30,550 nt of DNA from JASFWK01 sp050049355. GTDB taxonomy: Bacteria > Chloroflexota > Anaerolineae > B4-G1 > DUEL01. The position numbers and the translations under genes are program-made. Of the stretch, positions 1-7,650 are shown one piece after another. The stretch is taken from contig JASFWK010000013.1 of assembly GCA_050049355.1 (NCBI GenBank), positions 1-30,550 on the forward strand. Direction: 5' to 3'. How positions within the stretch are numbered: position 1 is the stretch's first letter; each line of letters opens with the position of its first letter. The notes beneath the pieces are model-generated. The model searched no databases, was not told the DNA's origin, and was given only the letters and a program-made list of their open reading frames with translations.

Positions 1-203
1 TCGTGGGACAACTCGCGGTACCCGGAGTATCCCAACGCCTGGGAGAAGCGGACGACCGTGGCGGCGTCCACGTCAAGCGCCTTGGCGAGCTCCGTGGCGG
101 TCATGAACGCCACGTCCAGCTCATGGCTGATGATGAAATCGCCCAAGCGCTTGAAGCTTGGGGTCAGTGATTTGTACGCATCCTTGATGCGTTTCCTAAA
201 CAT
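1..203 (-). CDS. RpiR/MurR-family transcriptional regulator, N-terminal part (runs off the left edge)
   Basis: The reverse strand encodes 67 residues starting MFRKRIKDAYKSLTPSFKRL and running off the window. The order of segments (a SLTPSFKRLGDFI helix, then MTATELAKAL, then DAATVVRFSQALGYSGY) matches the HTH domain that opens RpiR/MurR regulators; the ATVVRF-x-LGYSGY block is the recognition-helix region. Family members bind DNA through this domain and sense sugar phosphates through a C-terminal SIS domain, which would lie outside the window. The ATG is chosen because AGGAGG lies 7-8 nt upstream and a sigma-70-like promoter lies at 287-315. It is divergent from the pyrimidine-nucleoside phosphorylase gene, so control of nucleoside or pentose-phosphate use is possible, but that is inference from position only. 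Confidence 0.85.
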   Translation of the reverse strand, partial: MFRKRIKDAYKSLTPSFKRLGDFIISHELDVAFMTATELAKALDVDAATVVRFSQALGYSGYRELSH

Positions 204-286
204 ATGGCACCCTCCTAATAACTAGGGGTTGAGGCTGTCCTGACATTGCAGTAGTCAACTATTGTGTTCAGCCAACCCATGCTAAT

Positions 287-315
287 ATTATATGTCCTGT
301 GGGAAAAAGGCGCAA
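287..315 (-). promoter_or_regulatory. Sigma-70-type promoter for the RpiR-family gene
   Basis: On the minus strand, TTGCGC (310-315) is followed by exactly 17 nt and then TATAAT (287-292). This predicts transcription starting near 280 and a leader of about 75 nt that ends in the AGGAGG ribosome binding site. The -10 box is perfect; the -35 box matches 4 of 6 consensus bases. Confidence 0.6.
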
Positions 316-317
316 GT

Positions 318-592
318 CTGCAAGTACTGGTTATTCCCCCTGATTCCTCCCGGCTGAGAGGGAAGAGGGGCAGAAGCCTTGGAGGGCATCTTGTTGGCAG
401 CTTGAGGGAGCTGTGTTGGGCAGCGAGGGCAATCAAGACAGCCTGGAGACCAAGTAGGAGCAGATAGGGGTCTTGGCGATCCATAGCCGCCCCGGCGACG
501 CTGCTGCCCGGAACACGTCTGCGTCGCTCCAGCTTGCGGATGGGTAATCACCAGTGCAAGTAAACTGGGAATCTCGCTTGATCTTCCTCCAC
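318..592. other. Intergenic stretch with no supported gene
   Basis: This lies between the two divergent promoters. A leftward open frame of 89 codons (215-484) exists, but it lacks a ribosome binding site, has no recognisable motif and runs across the rpiR promoter, so I do not call it. I see no tRNA-like or repeat structure here. Confidence 0.5.
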
Positions 593-621
593 TTGCCGCC
601 TCTATCCGCATGAGCTACAAT
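593..621 (+). promoter_or_regulatory. Sigma-70-type promoter for the phosphorylase operon
   Basis: TTGCCG (593-598) and TACAAT (616-621) are separated by 17 nt. The predicted start is near 628, giving a leader of about 140 nt before the phosphorylase start codon. Confidence 0.6.
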
Positions 622-627
622 TGGGGT

Positions 628-769
628 AGGTACGCACTAGGAGCGGGCAGAGGGCGAGGCCGTTTCCGATCTACTCAGTTCGGGCCCGCGCCTTGCGGTG
701 GCGAGGCAAGCCAGGCTACTGCTGAGGCTGCCGGCGGAGGCGCGGGCTAGGCCTTTGTGGGGGGTGATG
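628..769 (+). promoter_or_regulatory. Long, potentially structured 5' leader of the phosphorylase gene
   Basis: The leader between the predicted transcription start and the ATG contains a perfect 9-bp inverted repeat, GCCCGCGCC at 684-692 and GGCGCGGGC at 739-747. The 46-nt segment between the arms can form smaller helices, for example CTTGC/GCAAG beginning at 692 (which would compete for the last base of the first arm). The right arm ends 11 nt before the G-rich ribosome binding site (about 759-764). A regulatory RNA, such as an attenuator or translational switch, is possible. I do not recognise a known riboswitch class here. High GC alone could also give such pairing. Confidence 0.3.
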
Positions 770-2080
770 ATGAGAGCAGTGGATGTGATCGCCAAGAAAC
801 GGGATGGCGGCGAGTTGACCGCCGAGGAGATGGAGTTCCTCGTCCTGGGCTACACGCGGGGCGAGATCCCCGACTACCAGGCCGCAGCCTGGTTGATGGC
901 GGTCTACCTGAAGGGCATGACCGAGAGAGAGATCCAGGACCTTACACTGGTGATGGCCCATTCGGGGGACACGCTGAGCTTGAAGGACGTGGCTTCCGTG
1001 GTTGTGGACAAGCATTCGACTGGCGGAGTCGGTGACAAGGTCAGTCTAATCGTGGTCCCCACTGTCGCCGCCTGCGGGCTGCCAGTGGGCAAGATGACGG
1101 GGCGAGGGTTGGGCTTCACCGGAGGCACGGTGGACAAGCTGGAGTCCATCCCGGGGTATCGGACTGATCTCACTCCGGAGGAGTTCACGGCTCAATTGGG
1201 TCGAATTGGCATCGTCCTTTCCGGCCAGTCGCTCGACCTGGCTCCTGCCGATCGTGAGCTCTACGCCCTGCGGGACGTAACTGGCACGGTTTCCTCTCTG
1301 CCCCTCATTGTCAGCTCCATCATGAGTAAGAAGATTGCCGCAGGCGCCGATGGTATCCTGCTCGACGTCAAGGTGGGCAGCGGTGCGTTCATGAGTACGG
1401 TTGATGAGGCGAGCGAACTGGCCCAGGCGATGGTTAGGATCGGGGCACGGCTGGACCGGCGAATGTTGGCGCTGATCTCGGATATGAACCAGCCTCTCGG
1501 TTGGGCGGTGGGCAACGCGCTGGAGGTGCGGGAGGCGATTGACGTGCTCCACGAGGGAGGGCCGGCCGACTTGACCGAGCACTGTCGCGTGGTCGCGGCC
1601 GAGATGCTCGTGCTGGGCGGAAGAGTGGATGACTCCGCACAGGGGATGAAGATGGCCACGCAAGCCATCGCGTCGGGAGATGCCTGGCAGAAGTTCCGCA
1701 CGTTGGTGGAGGCACAGGGTGGGGATGTGGCTGCTGTCGAAGACCCCGATCGGCTCCCGAGTGCTCGTCTGGTCGAGCCGGTTCTTGCCCTTGTTGAAGG
1801 GTATCTTCAACGTGTGAACGCTTCCGAGGTAGGGATGGCGGTGATGGAACTGGGCGGTGGGCGTGAGAAGAAGGGAGAGGAGGTAGATCATGCCGTGGGC
1901 GTCGTCACACACTGCAAAGTCGGGGATCGGGTGGTGAAAGGCATGCCCCTTTTCACCGTTCACTCCAACGATGAGGACCGGCTCGCGGCGGTCCGGGAGC
2001 GTCTCCTTGCTGCTCATACCATTGGCCCTGACCAAGTGGAGCCCCTCCCGCTGTTCTATCGGAAGGTTGGACCTGAGTGA
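770..2080 (+). CDS. deoA: Pyrimidine-nucleoside (thymidine) phosphorylase
   Basis: This enzyme cleaves thymidine, and probably uridine, with phosphate to give the base and (deoxy)ribose 1-phosphate in cytoplasmic nucleoside salvage. The N-terminal helical domain holds the phosphate-binding loop KHSTGGVGDKVS. It is followed by the family signature GRGLGFTGGTVDKLE, the base-binding segment LIVSSIMSKKIAAGADG, and a C-terminal PYNP domain (GREKKGEEVDHAVG, CKVGDRVVKGMPLF). From the ATG at 770 the protein is 436 aa, close to the usual 433-440. The frame is open back to 698, but upstream codons encode an Arg/Ala-rich string with no homology to the family, and GGGGGTGAT just upstream fits a ribosome binding site; ATG 767 is an equally possible start. 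The stop overlaps the next gene by 4 nt (GTGA). Whether it prefers thymidine or accepts all pyrimidine nucleosides cannot be read from sequence. Confidence 0.95.
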   Translation: MRAVDVIAKKRDGGELTAEEMEFLVLGYTRGEIPDYQAAAWLMAVYLKGMTEREIQDLTLVMAHSGDTLSLKDVASVVVDKHSTGGVGDKVSLIVVPTVAACGLPVGKMTGRGLGFTGGTVDKLESIPGYRTDLTPEEFTAQLGRIGIVLSGQSLDLAPADRELYALRDVTGTVSSLPLIVSSIMSKKIAAGADGILLDVKVGSGAFMSTVDEASELAQAMVRIGARLDRRMLALISDMNQPLGWAVGNALEVREAIDVLHEGGPADLTEHCRVVAAEMLVLGGRVDDSAQGMKMATQAIASGDAWQKFRTLVEAQGGDVAAVEDPDRLPSARLVEPVLALVEGYLQRVNASEVGMAVMELGGGREKKGEEVDHAVGVVTHCKVGDRVVKGMPLFTVHSNDEDRLAAVRERLLAAHTIGPDQVEPLPLFYRKVGPE

Positions 2081-2730
2081 GCAAGATGCCTCGTTTTCTC
2101 CCATTCCTGCTGACCGCCGGCGCGGCAGCCGGGATTGTCGGCGGGATCGCTCCCTGGATCTCTCACCCGGCGGCAGGGCTGACAATTGGTGGATTCTATC
2201 TCTTTGAGGCCATCAAGTTTCTGCCCGCCGTTCGCTCAGGCGCGGTTTCTCTCTTTCGGGAGGCTTACTTGCTGCCACTGTTGATCTCCGCGGTGCTGCT
2301 GTCTCTTTTCTCGGTTCTTCTTGACTCCCCTTATCGCACAGCTCGCTGGCTCTGCCCCGGTCTGGCGGCGTTGATTGGTCTGGCGGCATTGCCGCCGTAC
2401 CCGGCGGTTCTTACGGCATTTGGCGACCCCGAGTACCGTGGGCAGCTCCTCTTGTCCGCCACCGCCTCGTTTCTGGCCCTCCTGAGCCCTCTGGCTTCCC
2501 GACTGCCGGTGCAGGTGATAGCGGCGATGGGGAGCGGGCTGGCGGCGCTCGGACTTATCCCTGGACTTGCCCAGTTTGCCCGCGTGCGATCTCTATTCGC
2601 CGAGTTGTACGGGGCACAGATCGGCGTGGGGTGGGGTCTGGTGGTATGCGTGCTGAGCCTTGGTCTGATATTCCTCGGTGGTGTCTGCTGGCTAGCGTTA
2701 CGACCTCGCCTGGCAGGTAGGACTGCCTGA
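2077..2730 (+). CDS. Unknown multi-pass membrane protein coupled to the phosphorylase
   Basis: This 217-residue protein is very hydrophobic, with about seven predicted membrane segments (roughly residues 6-27, 33-52, 64-81, 92-112, 124-143, 145-167 and 183-208). I do not recognise a family motif. The GTG start at 2077 overlaps the phosphorylase stop as GTGA, which suggests translational coupling; the ATG at 2086 is an alternative. Because it shares a transcript with a nucleoside phosphorylase, a role in nucleoside or base transport can be imagined, but it has no transporter signature and seven helices is an odd number for such carriers. Treat it as a hypothetical integral membrane protein. 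Confidence 0.8.
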   Translation: MSKMPRFLPFLLTAGAAAGIVGGIAPWISHPAAGLTIGGFYLFEAIKFLPAVRSGAVSLFREAYLLPLLISAVLLSLFSVLLDSPYRTARWLCPGLAALIGLAALPPYPAVLTAFGDPEYRGQLLLSATASFLALLSPLASRLPVQVIAAMGSGLAALGLIPGLAQFARVRSLFAELYGAQIGVGWGLVVCVLSLGLIFLGGVCWLALRPRLAGRTA

Positions 2731-2747
2731 CCCTCTCAGCAAGAGGG
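2731..2747. terminator. Hairpin between convergent genes, possible bidirectional terminator
   Basis: CCCTCT-CAGCA-AGAGGG begins immediately after the stop codon of the membrane protein gene. It has a 6-bp perfect stem and a 5-nt loop but no T-run on either side, so intrinsic termination is uncertain. Confidence 0.35.
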
Positions 2748-2841
2748 CTCCCAGACTACCGTGTCGTGGGTGGCAAGGCCGTAGGGCCAATCCTCTCTTC
2801 TCTTGGTGAGTGGCAATGGTGATACGTGGGGGTCCTCGCCT

Positions 2842-3885
2842 CTATGCTGTGAGCAAGGCCAAGCCTTTGAGGTCTAGCGACACGACGACTCTCGTCCCTG
2901 TTTCTGGCGGCTGCTGACTGGCCGGCCAGTCAAAGGTCATGTCGAATTCGCCTTCCAGCTTGAGATCTACTCGGTAGCGGCTGCCGCGGAAGGTATGCCC
3001 CGTCACTACACCGCTTACCCGGTTCGTCTCCGCATCTCCCAAGCGGGCCGCCTCCGGACGCACAAGCAGCGTCCCCTCTGATCCTGGGCTTACTCCTCCC
3101 ATGCGTCCCACTTGGAGTTGGCCGAGTGGGGTCTCTACGGTCCCTTCGGCCACGACCCGTGCGCTCAGCAAGTTGGTCAACCCCAAGAACTGAGCTACCC
3201 ACCGGGAGGCGGGTTCTCGATAAACCTCCTCCGGGGTGCCCTGCTGCACCACCCGTCCGGCGTGCATGACTGCTACCCGATCGGCGATGGCGAAGGCCTC
3301 CTCTTGGTCGTGGGTCACTGTAATGGTGGTCACTCCGACTCGTTTGAGGATGGTGGGAAGTTCCTCCAACAGCCGCTCGCGCAGCGTCCGATCCAGGGCT
3401 CCAAGGGGCTCGTCCAGCATCAGGAGCCGCGGTTGAGGGGCGAGGCTGCGGGCCAGCGCCACCCGTTGTCGTTCTCCGCCAGAGAGTTGGTTGACGTCCC
3501 GTTGCTCGAAGCCAGCCAATCCCACCAGTTCCAACACCTCAGTGACTCGCGCCTGAGTAGTGTCTCTGTTTGCACTCGCTATGTGCAGGCCGAAGGCGAC
3601 GTTGCCAAAGACATCTCTGTGAGGGAAGAGGGCGTACTCCTGAAACATCAGCCCGAAGCCTCGCAGGTGAGGCGGCATGTGAGTCACCTCTTCTCCCTTC
3701 ACGAGCACCTCTCCTGCTTCGGGCGTCTCCAGCCCGGCGATGAGGCGCAAGAGTGTGGTCTTGCCGCAGCCTGAGGGGCCGAGGAAGCTGATGATCTCTC
3801 CCTCTTCGACGGCCAAAGTCACCTCAGATAGGGTCCAGCCGTCGGGGTAGGATTTGCCTAGGTTGCGAATCTCTAGAAAGGGCAT
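2842..3885 (-). CDS. thiQ: ABC transporter ATP-binding protein of the thiamine uptake system
   Basis: This is the cytoplasmic ATPase that would power the ThiP permease. Walker A is GPSGCGKT (residues 36-43). The Q-loop segment is MFQEYALFPH. The ABC signature is LSGGERQRVALARSL, followed by Walker B LLMLDEP and the D-loop GALD. At 347 aa it is much longer than the about 230-aa ThiQ of enterobacteria, because it carries a C-terminal TOBE-like domain (LLVRPEAARLG, then GSRYRVDLKLEGEF), as in PotA, FbpC and MalK. The thiamine assignment rests on the operon: TPP riboswitch, thiN, thiB and thiP. By sequence alone it could be an iron(III) or polyamine ATPase. It starts 67 nt after the thiP stop, with only a weak ribosome binding site. 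Confidence 0.85.
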   Translation of the reverse strand: MPFLEIRNLGKSYPDGWTLSEVTLAVEEGEIISFLGPSGCGKTTLLRLIAGLETPEAGEVLVKGEEVTHMPPHLRGFGLMFQEYALFPHRDVFGNVAFGLHIASANRDTTQARVTEVLELVGLAGFEQRDVNQLSGGERQRVALARSLAPQPRLLMLDEPLGALDRTLRERLLEELPTILKRVGVTTITVTHDQEEAFAIADRVAVMHAGRVVQQGTPEEVYREPASRWVAQFLGLTNLLSARVVAEGTVETPLGQLQVGRMGGVSPGSEGTLLVRPEAARLGDAETNRVSGVVTGHTFRGSRYRVDLKLEGEFDMTFDWPASQQPPETGTRVVVSLDLKGLALLTA

Positions 3886-3952
3886 GACACTTCTGGATCC
3901 CCACTTCCCCTCTGACTTACGCGGCTCGCGGAACTGAAACCCGGAGCTGGAA

Positions 3953-5659
3953 CTAGAATTCTGTTCGAAACCGCTCTATCGCAAGAAAACCCAGAGCGCA
4001 GACTACCATCAGAAGCGCAGACATGGCGAGCGCTTGGCCGTAGTTGGTGACTCCAGGCTGACCCAGGAGCCGGTATATGGCGATGGGCATGGTCGGGAAC
4101 TGGGGCCGGACGATGAGGGCGGAAGCCCCGAACTCGCCCATGGAGATGGTGAAGGCGAAAACTGCTCCCACCACCACTGCCCGCGCCACGATCGGCAGGT
4201 CCACCTCCCGCCATACTTGCCAGGGAGAGGCCCCTAGCGTCGACGCGGCCTCTCGCAGCTGGGGGTGAATGGAGCGCAGCGCGGGCAGCACTGAGCGGAC
4301 CACGAAGGGGAGGGCTACCAGGGTATGTGCCAGGACGACCAGCGCCGGCGAGGTGCGCAAGTTCAGCGGCGGCTCATCCAGGGCGACGATGTACCCCAAC
4401 CCCAGCGTCAGCGCCGAGGTGCCCAGCGGAAGCATGAAGAGCGGGTCCATAAGTCGGGCAAGTGGAGAACGTTGTCGCCCCCGTCCGGCGATGGCGGCAG
4501 CTGCCATCAATCCCAGCATGAGGGACAGCACCACCGTCGCCAGGGCGAATATCAGGGAGTTGCGCACAGCAGCGGCGGGAGGCACATAGAAGACGGAGCC
4601 CCTGGGATTCTCGAAGAGCGCCCGGTAGTGGGCTAGGGCTGCCGCCCCCCCAATCGTCAGTGAGCGGTCTACCAGCGCCACAAGCGGGGCCAGGAGCAGG
4701 AGGAGCAATGGAGTCAGGCTTCCTGCGAGCAGCGCCCACTCGCGGAGAGCGCGAGGCCGGCGCTGGGTAACCCGACGGGGGCGCAGGGTCATCGGCACCG
4801 ATAATTGAGTCTGGATGCGAGTGTAAGCCAGCATCAAGCCGAAGGTGAAGAGAATCTGAATCAGCGCCAGCGCGGCTGCCAGGGGCAGGTTGGGTAGATA
4901 GACAGTGCGGTAGTAGATCTCCACCTCCAGCGTAGCGTAGTGGCCGCCTCCCAGTATGAGGACCACGCCGAAACTGGTGAAGCAGAAGATGAAGGTCAGC
5001 AGAGCGGCCGCTCCCAGCGCAGGGGTGAGCAGCGGGAGGGTGACCTCTCGGAAGGCGCGCCAGCGACTGGCCCCCAGCGTACGCGCCGCCTCTACTAGCT
5101 CGGGGTCCAAGTTGGCCCAGTGCGTGCCCACGATGCGCACTACCAGCACCGCGTTGTAGAAGATGTGGGCCAGCAGAATGGCCGCCAGGGTTCCCTGCAG
5201 GTCCAGAGGAGCCTGCTCCAGCCCGAAGAGGTTCATCAGCGCCAAGTTGAGCCGCCCGCGAGGCCCCAGCAGCGCGGTCAACGCCACCGCAACCACAATG
5301 GTGGGTAAGACGAAGGGAACGGTAATGAGGGCCTCAAGGAGCGACTTTCCAGGGAATGCGTAGCGGGCGAAGATGTAGGCCCCAGGTAGTCCGACGACCA
5401 CCGTCAGAAGCGTGGAGAGCGCTGCCTGCCAGGTGGTAAACCATAGGGTTTGAAGGTAGCGAGGTGTCTGGATCAAGCGGGCGAGCGCGGTCAGGTCGAG
5501 CCGCCCTTCAGGTGCGAAAGAGAGGACCAGGATAGAGGCCAGAGGGTAGAAGTAGAAGAGAAACAGATAAGAAAGGGGCAGGCCTGCAAGTGACAAGCCT
5601 GCCAGCAGCGAGCTAGCACGCTTGTGCACCTGTAGACCTGCACCTCCCTGCTCGCTCAC
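3953..5659 (-). CDS. thiP: Thiamine ABC transporter permease (fused two-domain type)
   Basis: This inner-membrane permease contains two tandem binding-protein-dependent transport domains. The two EAA loops that contact the ATPase are visible: EAARTLGASRWRAFREVTLP in the first half and EAASTLGASPWQVWREVDLP in the second. About twelve hydrophobic segments are spread over 568 aa, slightly longer than ThiP of E. coli (about 536). I choose the GTG at 5659 because it overlaps the thiB stop as GTGA and has GGAGG 10 nt upstream; an in-frame ATG at 5680 would instead overlap thiB by 25 nt. The fused architecture is shared with FbpB-type iron permeases, so specificity is taken from thiB, thiN and the riboswitch. 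Confidence 0.85.
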   Translation of the reverse strand: MSEQGGAGLQVHKRASSLLAGLSLAGLPLSYLFLFYFYPLASILVLSFAPEGRLDLTALARLIQTPRYLQTLWFTTWQAALSTLLTVVVGLPGAYIFARYAFPGKSLLEALITVPFVLPTIVVAVALTALLGPRGRLNLALMNLFGLEQAPLDLQGTLAAILLAHIFYNAVLVVRIVGTHWANLDPELVEAARTLGASRWRAFREVTLPLLTPALGAAALLTFIFCFTSFGVVLILGGGHYATLEVEIYYRTVYLPNLPLAAALALIQILFTFGLMLAYTRIQTQLSVPMTLRPRRVTQRRPRALREWALLAGSLTPLLLLLLAPLVALVDRSLTIGGAAALAHYRALFENPRGSVFYVPPAAAVRNSLIFALATVVLSLMLGLMAAAAIAGRGRQRSPLARLMDPLFMLPLGTSALTLGLGYIVALDEPPLNLRTSPALVVLAHTLVALPFVVRSVLPALRSIHPQLREAASTLGASPWQVWREVDLPIVARAVVVGAVFAFTISMGEFGASALIVRPQFPTMPIAIYRLLGQPGVTNYGQALAMSALLMVVCALGFLAIERFRTEF

Positions 5660-6777
5660 CGCAGGGCTGCCTCCGTCCATTCCTCAACCCACTCTTCGCG
5701 GTTGGCCTCGATGGCGTCTGAGTTCACCTCGGCCGGGTTCTGGGGGATTATGGCAAATCGGGCGAATACCTCCGGCAACTCCGCGTTCTCGTTGGCTGGG
5801 AACATGAACATATGGAGCGGGATGTCCTCCTGGAATGTTGTCCCCAGCATGAAGTCCACCCACGCCTCCGCCAGATCGCGATTGGCAGTGCCCTTCAGTA
5901 TACCGACGAACTCGATTTGTCGGAAGCAGCTTCCGTCCGCCACGACAACACCGGTGGGAGCTTCCTCGAATTCCTCCTCCGAGAAGTAGATCTCCACAGG
6001 TGGGCTGCTGGCGTAGCTGACTACGATGGGACGGGTGCCGTCGGAGGCATAGGTGAAATGACCCCAGTAGGCGTCCTCCCAACCGTCGGTCACCAGCACG
6101 TCGTTAGCCCGCAGGTCGGTCCAGTAGTCCAACCACGTATACTCCCCCTCCAGACCGAAGTGGCCGATCGTCGCCAGCATGAAAGCCAGTCCTGGTGAGG
6201 AGGAGGCGGGATTCTCCACCACCGTCAGCCCTTCGTAGGCCGGCTCCACCAGGTCCTCGAGACTTGCAGGGGGCTCCAGATCTTGTTCAGCGAACCAGGC
6301 TTTGTCGTAGTTCAGGCAGACGTTCCCGTAGTCCACCGGCAGGAGACGGTGCTCGGCGTCCAGCTCCAGATGATCCGGGATCTCGTCCAGGAGAGGTGAA
6401 TCGTAAGGCTCGAAGATATCACCTCCCAGCCCCCGGCTCATCAACGTGTTGTCTACACCGTAGAGGACGTCGGCCAGGGGGTTGTCGGCACTAAGGACAG
6501 CCTGGTTGAGCATGAGCCCGGCGTCGCCGGACTTGAGGATCTCCACGCGGGCGTTGTGGGCTGCTTCGAAAGCGGCGATGGTCTCCTCACCGATGTCAAA
6601 ACTGTCGTGAGTCATGATGGTGATGGTGCGTGGTTCGCTTGGGGTGGGGCTCGGTCGACTGGTGGGCGCTGAGGTGGATGTGGGGCCGGGTGGGGTTTCG
6701 GCAGGTGGGGTGGGGGTGGGCGCGCAGGCAGCTACCAGCAGGGCCAGCAGTATGAGACCGATGTATTTCCTGTTCAT
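5656..6777 (-). CDS. thiB: Thiamine ABC transporter substrate-binding lipoprotein
   Basis: This protein captures thiamine (and possibly its phosphates) outside the cell and delivers it to ThiP. The start ATG at 6777 overlaps the thiN stop (ATGA) and has GGAGGAAGAG upstream. The signal peptide ends in the lipobox VAAC (Cys18), followed by about 30 residues rich in Pro, Thr and Ser that act as a stalk. The mature domain begins TITIMTHDSFDIGEE. The segments GDAGLMLNQAVL, NPLADVLYGVDNTLMSRGL and PVDYGNVCLNYDKAW fit the ThiB family, in which the GVDN block is characteristic. It is 373 aa, longer than the about 327 of E. coli ThiB mainly because of the stalk. An iron-binding relative is possible but less likely given the riboswitch. 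Confidence 0.88.
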   Translation of the reverse strand: MNRKYIGLILLALLVAACAPTPTPPAETPPGPTSTSAPTSRPSPTPSEPRTITIMTHDSFDIGEETIAAFEAAHNARVEILKSGDAGLMLNQAVLSADNPLADVLYGVDNTLMSRGLGGDIFEPYDSPLLDEIPDHLELDAEHRLLPVDYGNVCLNYDKAWFAEQDLEPPASLEDLVEPAYEGLTVVENPASSSPGLAFMLATIGHFGLEGEYTWLDYWTDLRANDVLVTDGWEDAYWGHFTYASDGTRPIVVSYASSPPVEIYFSEEEFEEAPTGVVVADGSCFRQIEFVGILKGTANRDLAEAWVDFMLGTTFQEDIPLHMFMFPANENAELPEVFARFAIIPQNPAEVNSDAIEANREEWVEEWTEAALR

Positions 6778-7463
6778 CTCTCTTCCTCCTTGTGGTGACG
6801 ACGATTTGGTCGGCTCTCGATGACGACGCACAGGAGAATTCCTTCCCGTACGCGAACGCGAGCTTGCCTTCCCAGGAGGACATTCGAGACGCCTCGGGCG
6901 AGGCCGAAGTGGAGGGTCTCGTCGTGCAGAGGCCACTTGAGCCCCTTGTCGGCGGTGACCCCGTGTGCATCACCCCCTAATGGGATAAGGGAGACGGTAT
7001 CGCCCGGCTTCCCCTCGATGATAGCCTGATCGAGGATGAGAAAGGCGGTCTGGTTCCTTTCGATGATTCGAACCTGGATCTCTGCCAAGGCGGGGTGGCT
7101 CAGGAGGAGGACGTTGGCGAAGGTTTGATCCAACCGGCCTCCCAGGGCAGCCAGGATGAGAATCTCATCCGCGCCTTCCTGGGCGGCGTAGAGGAGCGCC
7201 AGTTCCAGGTCGGTCTCGTCCTTGGCAGGGGGATGCGGTATGAAACGCGTTCCCTCTGTCTCCAGTTGGGTACGCAGTTCCACGTCCAGCGAATCGAGGT
7301 CACCAATGGCGACGTCGGGAATAGCGCCGGCGGCCTGAGCGTGAATCGCTCCCCCGTCGACGGCGATGATGAGGGGCTCAGCCGCCTCACCATCGGGCTG
7401 AAGCAGATGGCGGTGGGCCTCCGGTTCCGGAAACAGGCCGTTGGCGAAGATTACTGCACGCAT
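6774..7463 (-). CDS. thiN: Thiamine diphosphokinase
   Basis: This cytoplasmic enzyme transfers pyrophosphate from ATP to thiamine and makes TPP directly. The 229-aa protein has the family blocks IAVDGGA, IPDVAIGDLDS and PPAKDETDLELAL, which hold the Asp residues that bind Mg-ATP and the conserved K-D-x-T-D motif. GGRLDQTFAN and a C-terminal beta-sheet half (SNVLLGRQARVRV) complete the thiamine-binding part. It is the first gene after the TPP riboswitch, so its product generates the ligand that shuts the operon. No clear ribosome binding site precedes ATG 7463; the leader hairpin ends 22 nt before it. Overlap with thiB indicates translational coupling. Confidence 0.93.
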   Translation of the reverse strand: MRAVIFANGLFPEPEAHRHLLQPDGEAAEPLIIAVDGGAIHAQAAGAIPDVAIGDLDSLDVELRTQLETEGTRFIPHPPAKDETDLELALLYAAQEGADEILILAALGGRLDQTFANVLLLSHPALAEIQVRIIERNQTAFLILDQAIIEGKPGDTVSLIPLGGDAHGVTADKGLKWPLHDETLHFGLARGVSNVLLGRQARVRVREGILLCVVIESRPNRRHHKEEER

Positions 7464-7484
7464 CGTTGGTCAGAGACGAATAGA

Positions 7485-7506
7485 GCCGTCCTGCCAGCGG
7501 GACGGC
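7485..7506 (-). terminator. Expression-platform hairpin downstream of the TPP riboswitch
   Basis: In the RNA, GCCGUCC (7500-7506) pairs with GGACGGC (7485-7491) around an 8-nt loop. A moderately U-rich tract (UCUAUUCGUCUCU) follows. The loop plus one stem base, CCGCUGGCA, is exactly complementary to the conserved UGCCAGCGG of the aptamer (7535-7543). The hairpin and an antiterminator pairing are therefore mutually exclusive. It likely terminates transcription when TPP is bound. Confidence 0.6.
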
Positions 7507-7527
7507 CCAGCCTCCTCGGCGAGTCTC

Positions 7528-7632
7528 CCTTCCTCCGCTGGCATTACCCAGATCAGGTTCAAGGGGTCAGCGTCGGTGGTCTCTGCCTCGGACGCTCTCT
7601 CAGCCCGGCTCGCCCGGACTCCCCCGGGAAGG
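7528..7632 (-). promoter_or_regulatory. TPP (thiamine pyrophosphate) riboswitch, THI element
   Basis: The minus strand carries the conserved THI-box blocks in order: CGGGGGAGUCC, then CUGAGA (7598-7603), then CCUUGAACCUGAUCUGG and GUAAUGCCAGCGGAGG. Helix P1 can be CCUUCC (7627-7632) with GGAAGG (7528-7533). The arm AGUCCGG-GCGAG-CCGGGCU gives a 7-bp hairpin. An optional P3a-type extension pairs AGCGUC with GACGCU, both adjacent to the conserved core. It lies 12 nt from the predicted transcription start and just upstream of thiN. The class binds TPP and turns thiamine genes off. Confidence 0.96.
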
Positions 7633-7650
7633 TCTACAATTGACAGTTTG

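Noticed and set aside
215..484. Leftward 89-codon open frame
   Set aside because: It has no ribosome binding site or motif, and it crosses the rpiR promoter; it looks like chance openness in GC-rich DNA.
1046..2185. Long antisense frame of 379 codons opposite the phosphorylase gene
   Set aside because: It mirrors a conserved gene, carries no family motif and arises from codon bias on the other strand.
7065..7074. GATTCGAACC, a tRNA T-loop-like sequence on the minus strand
   Set aside because: It lies inside the intact thiN coding region and no acceptor stem or anticodon arm can be built around it.
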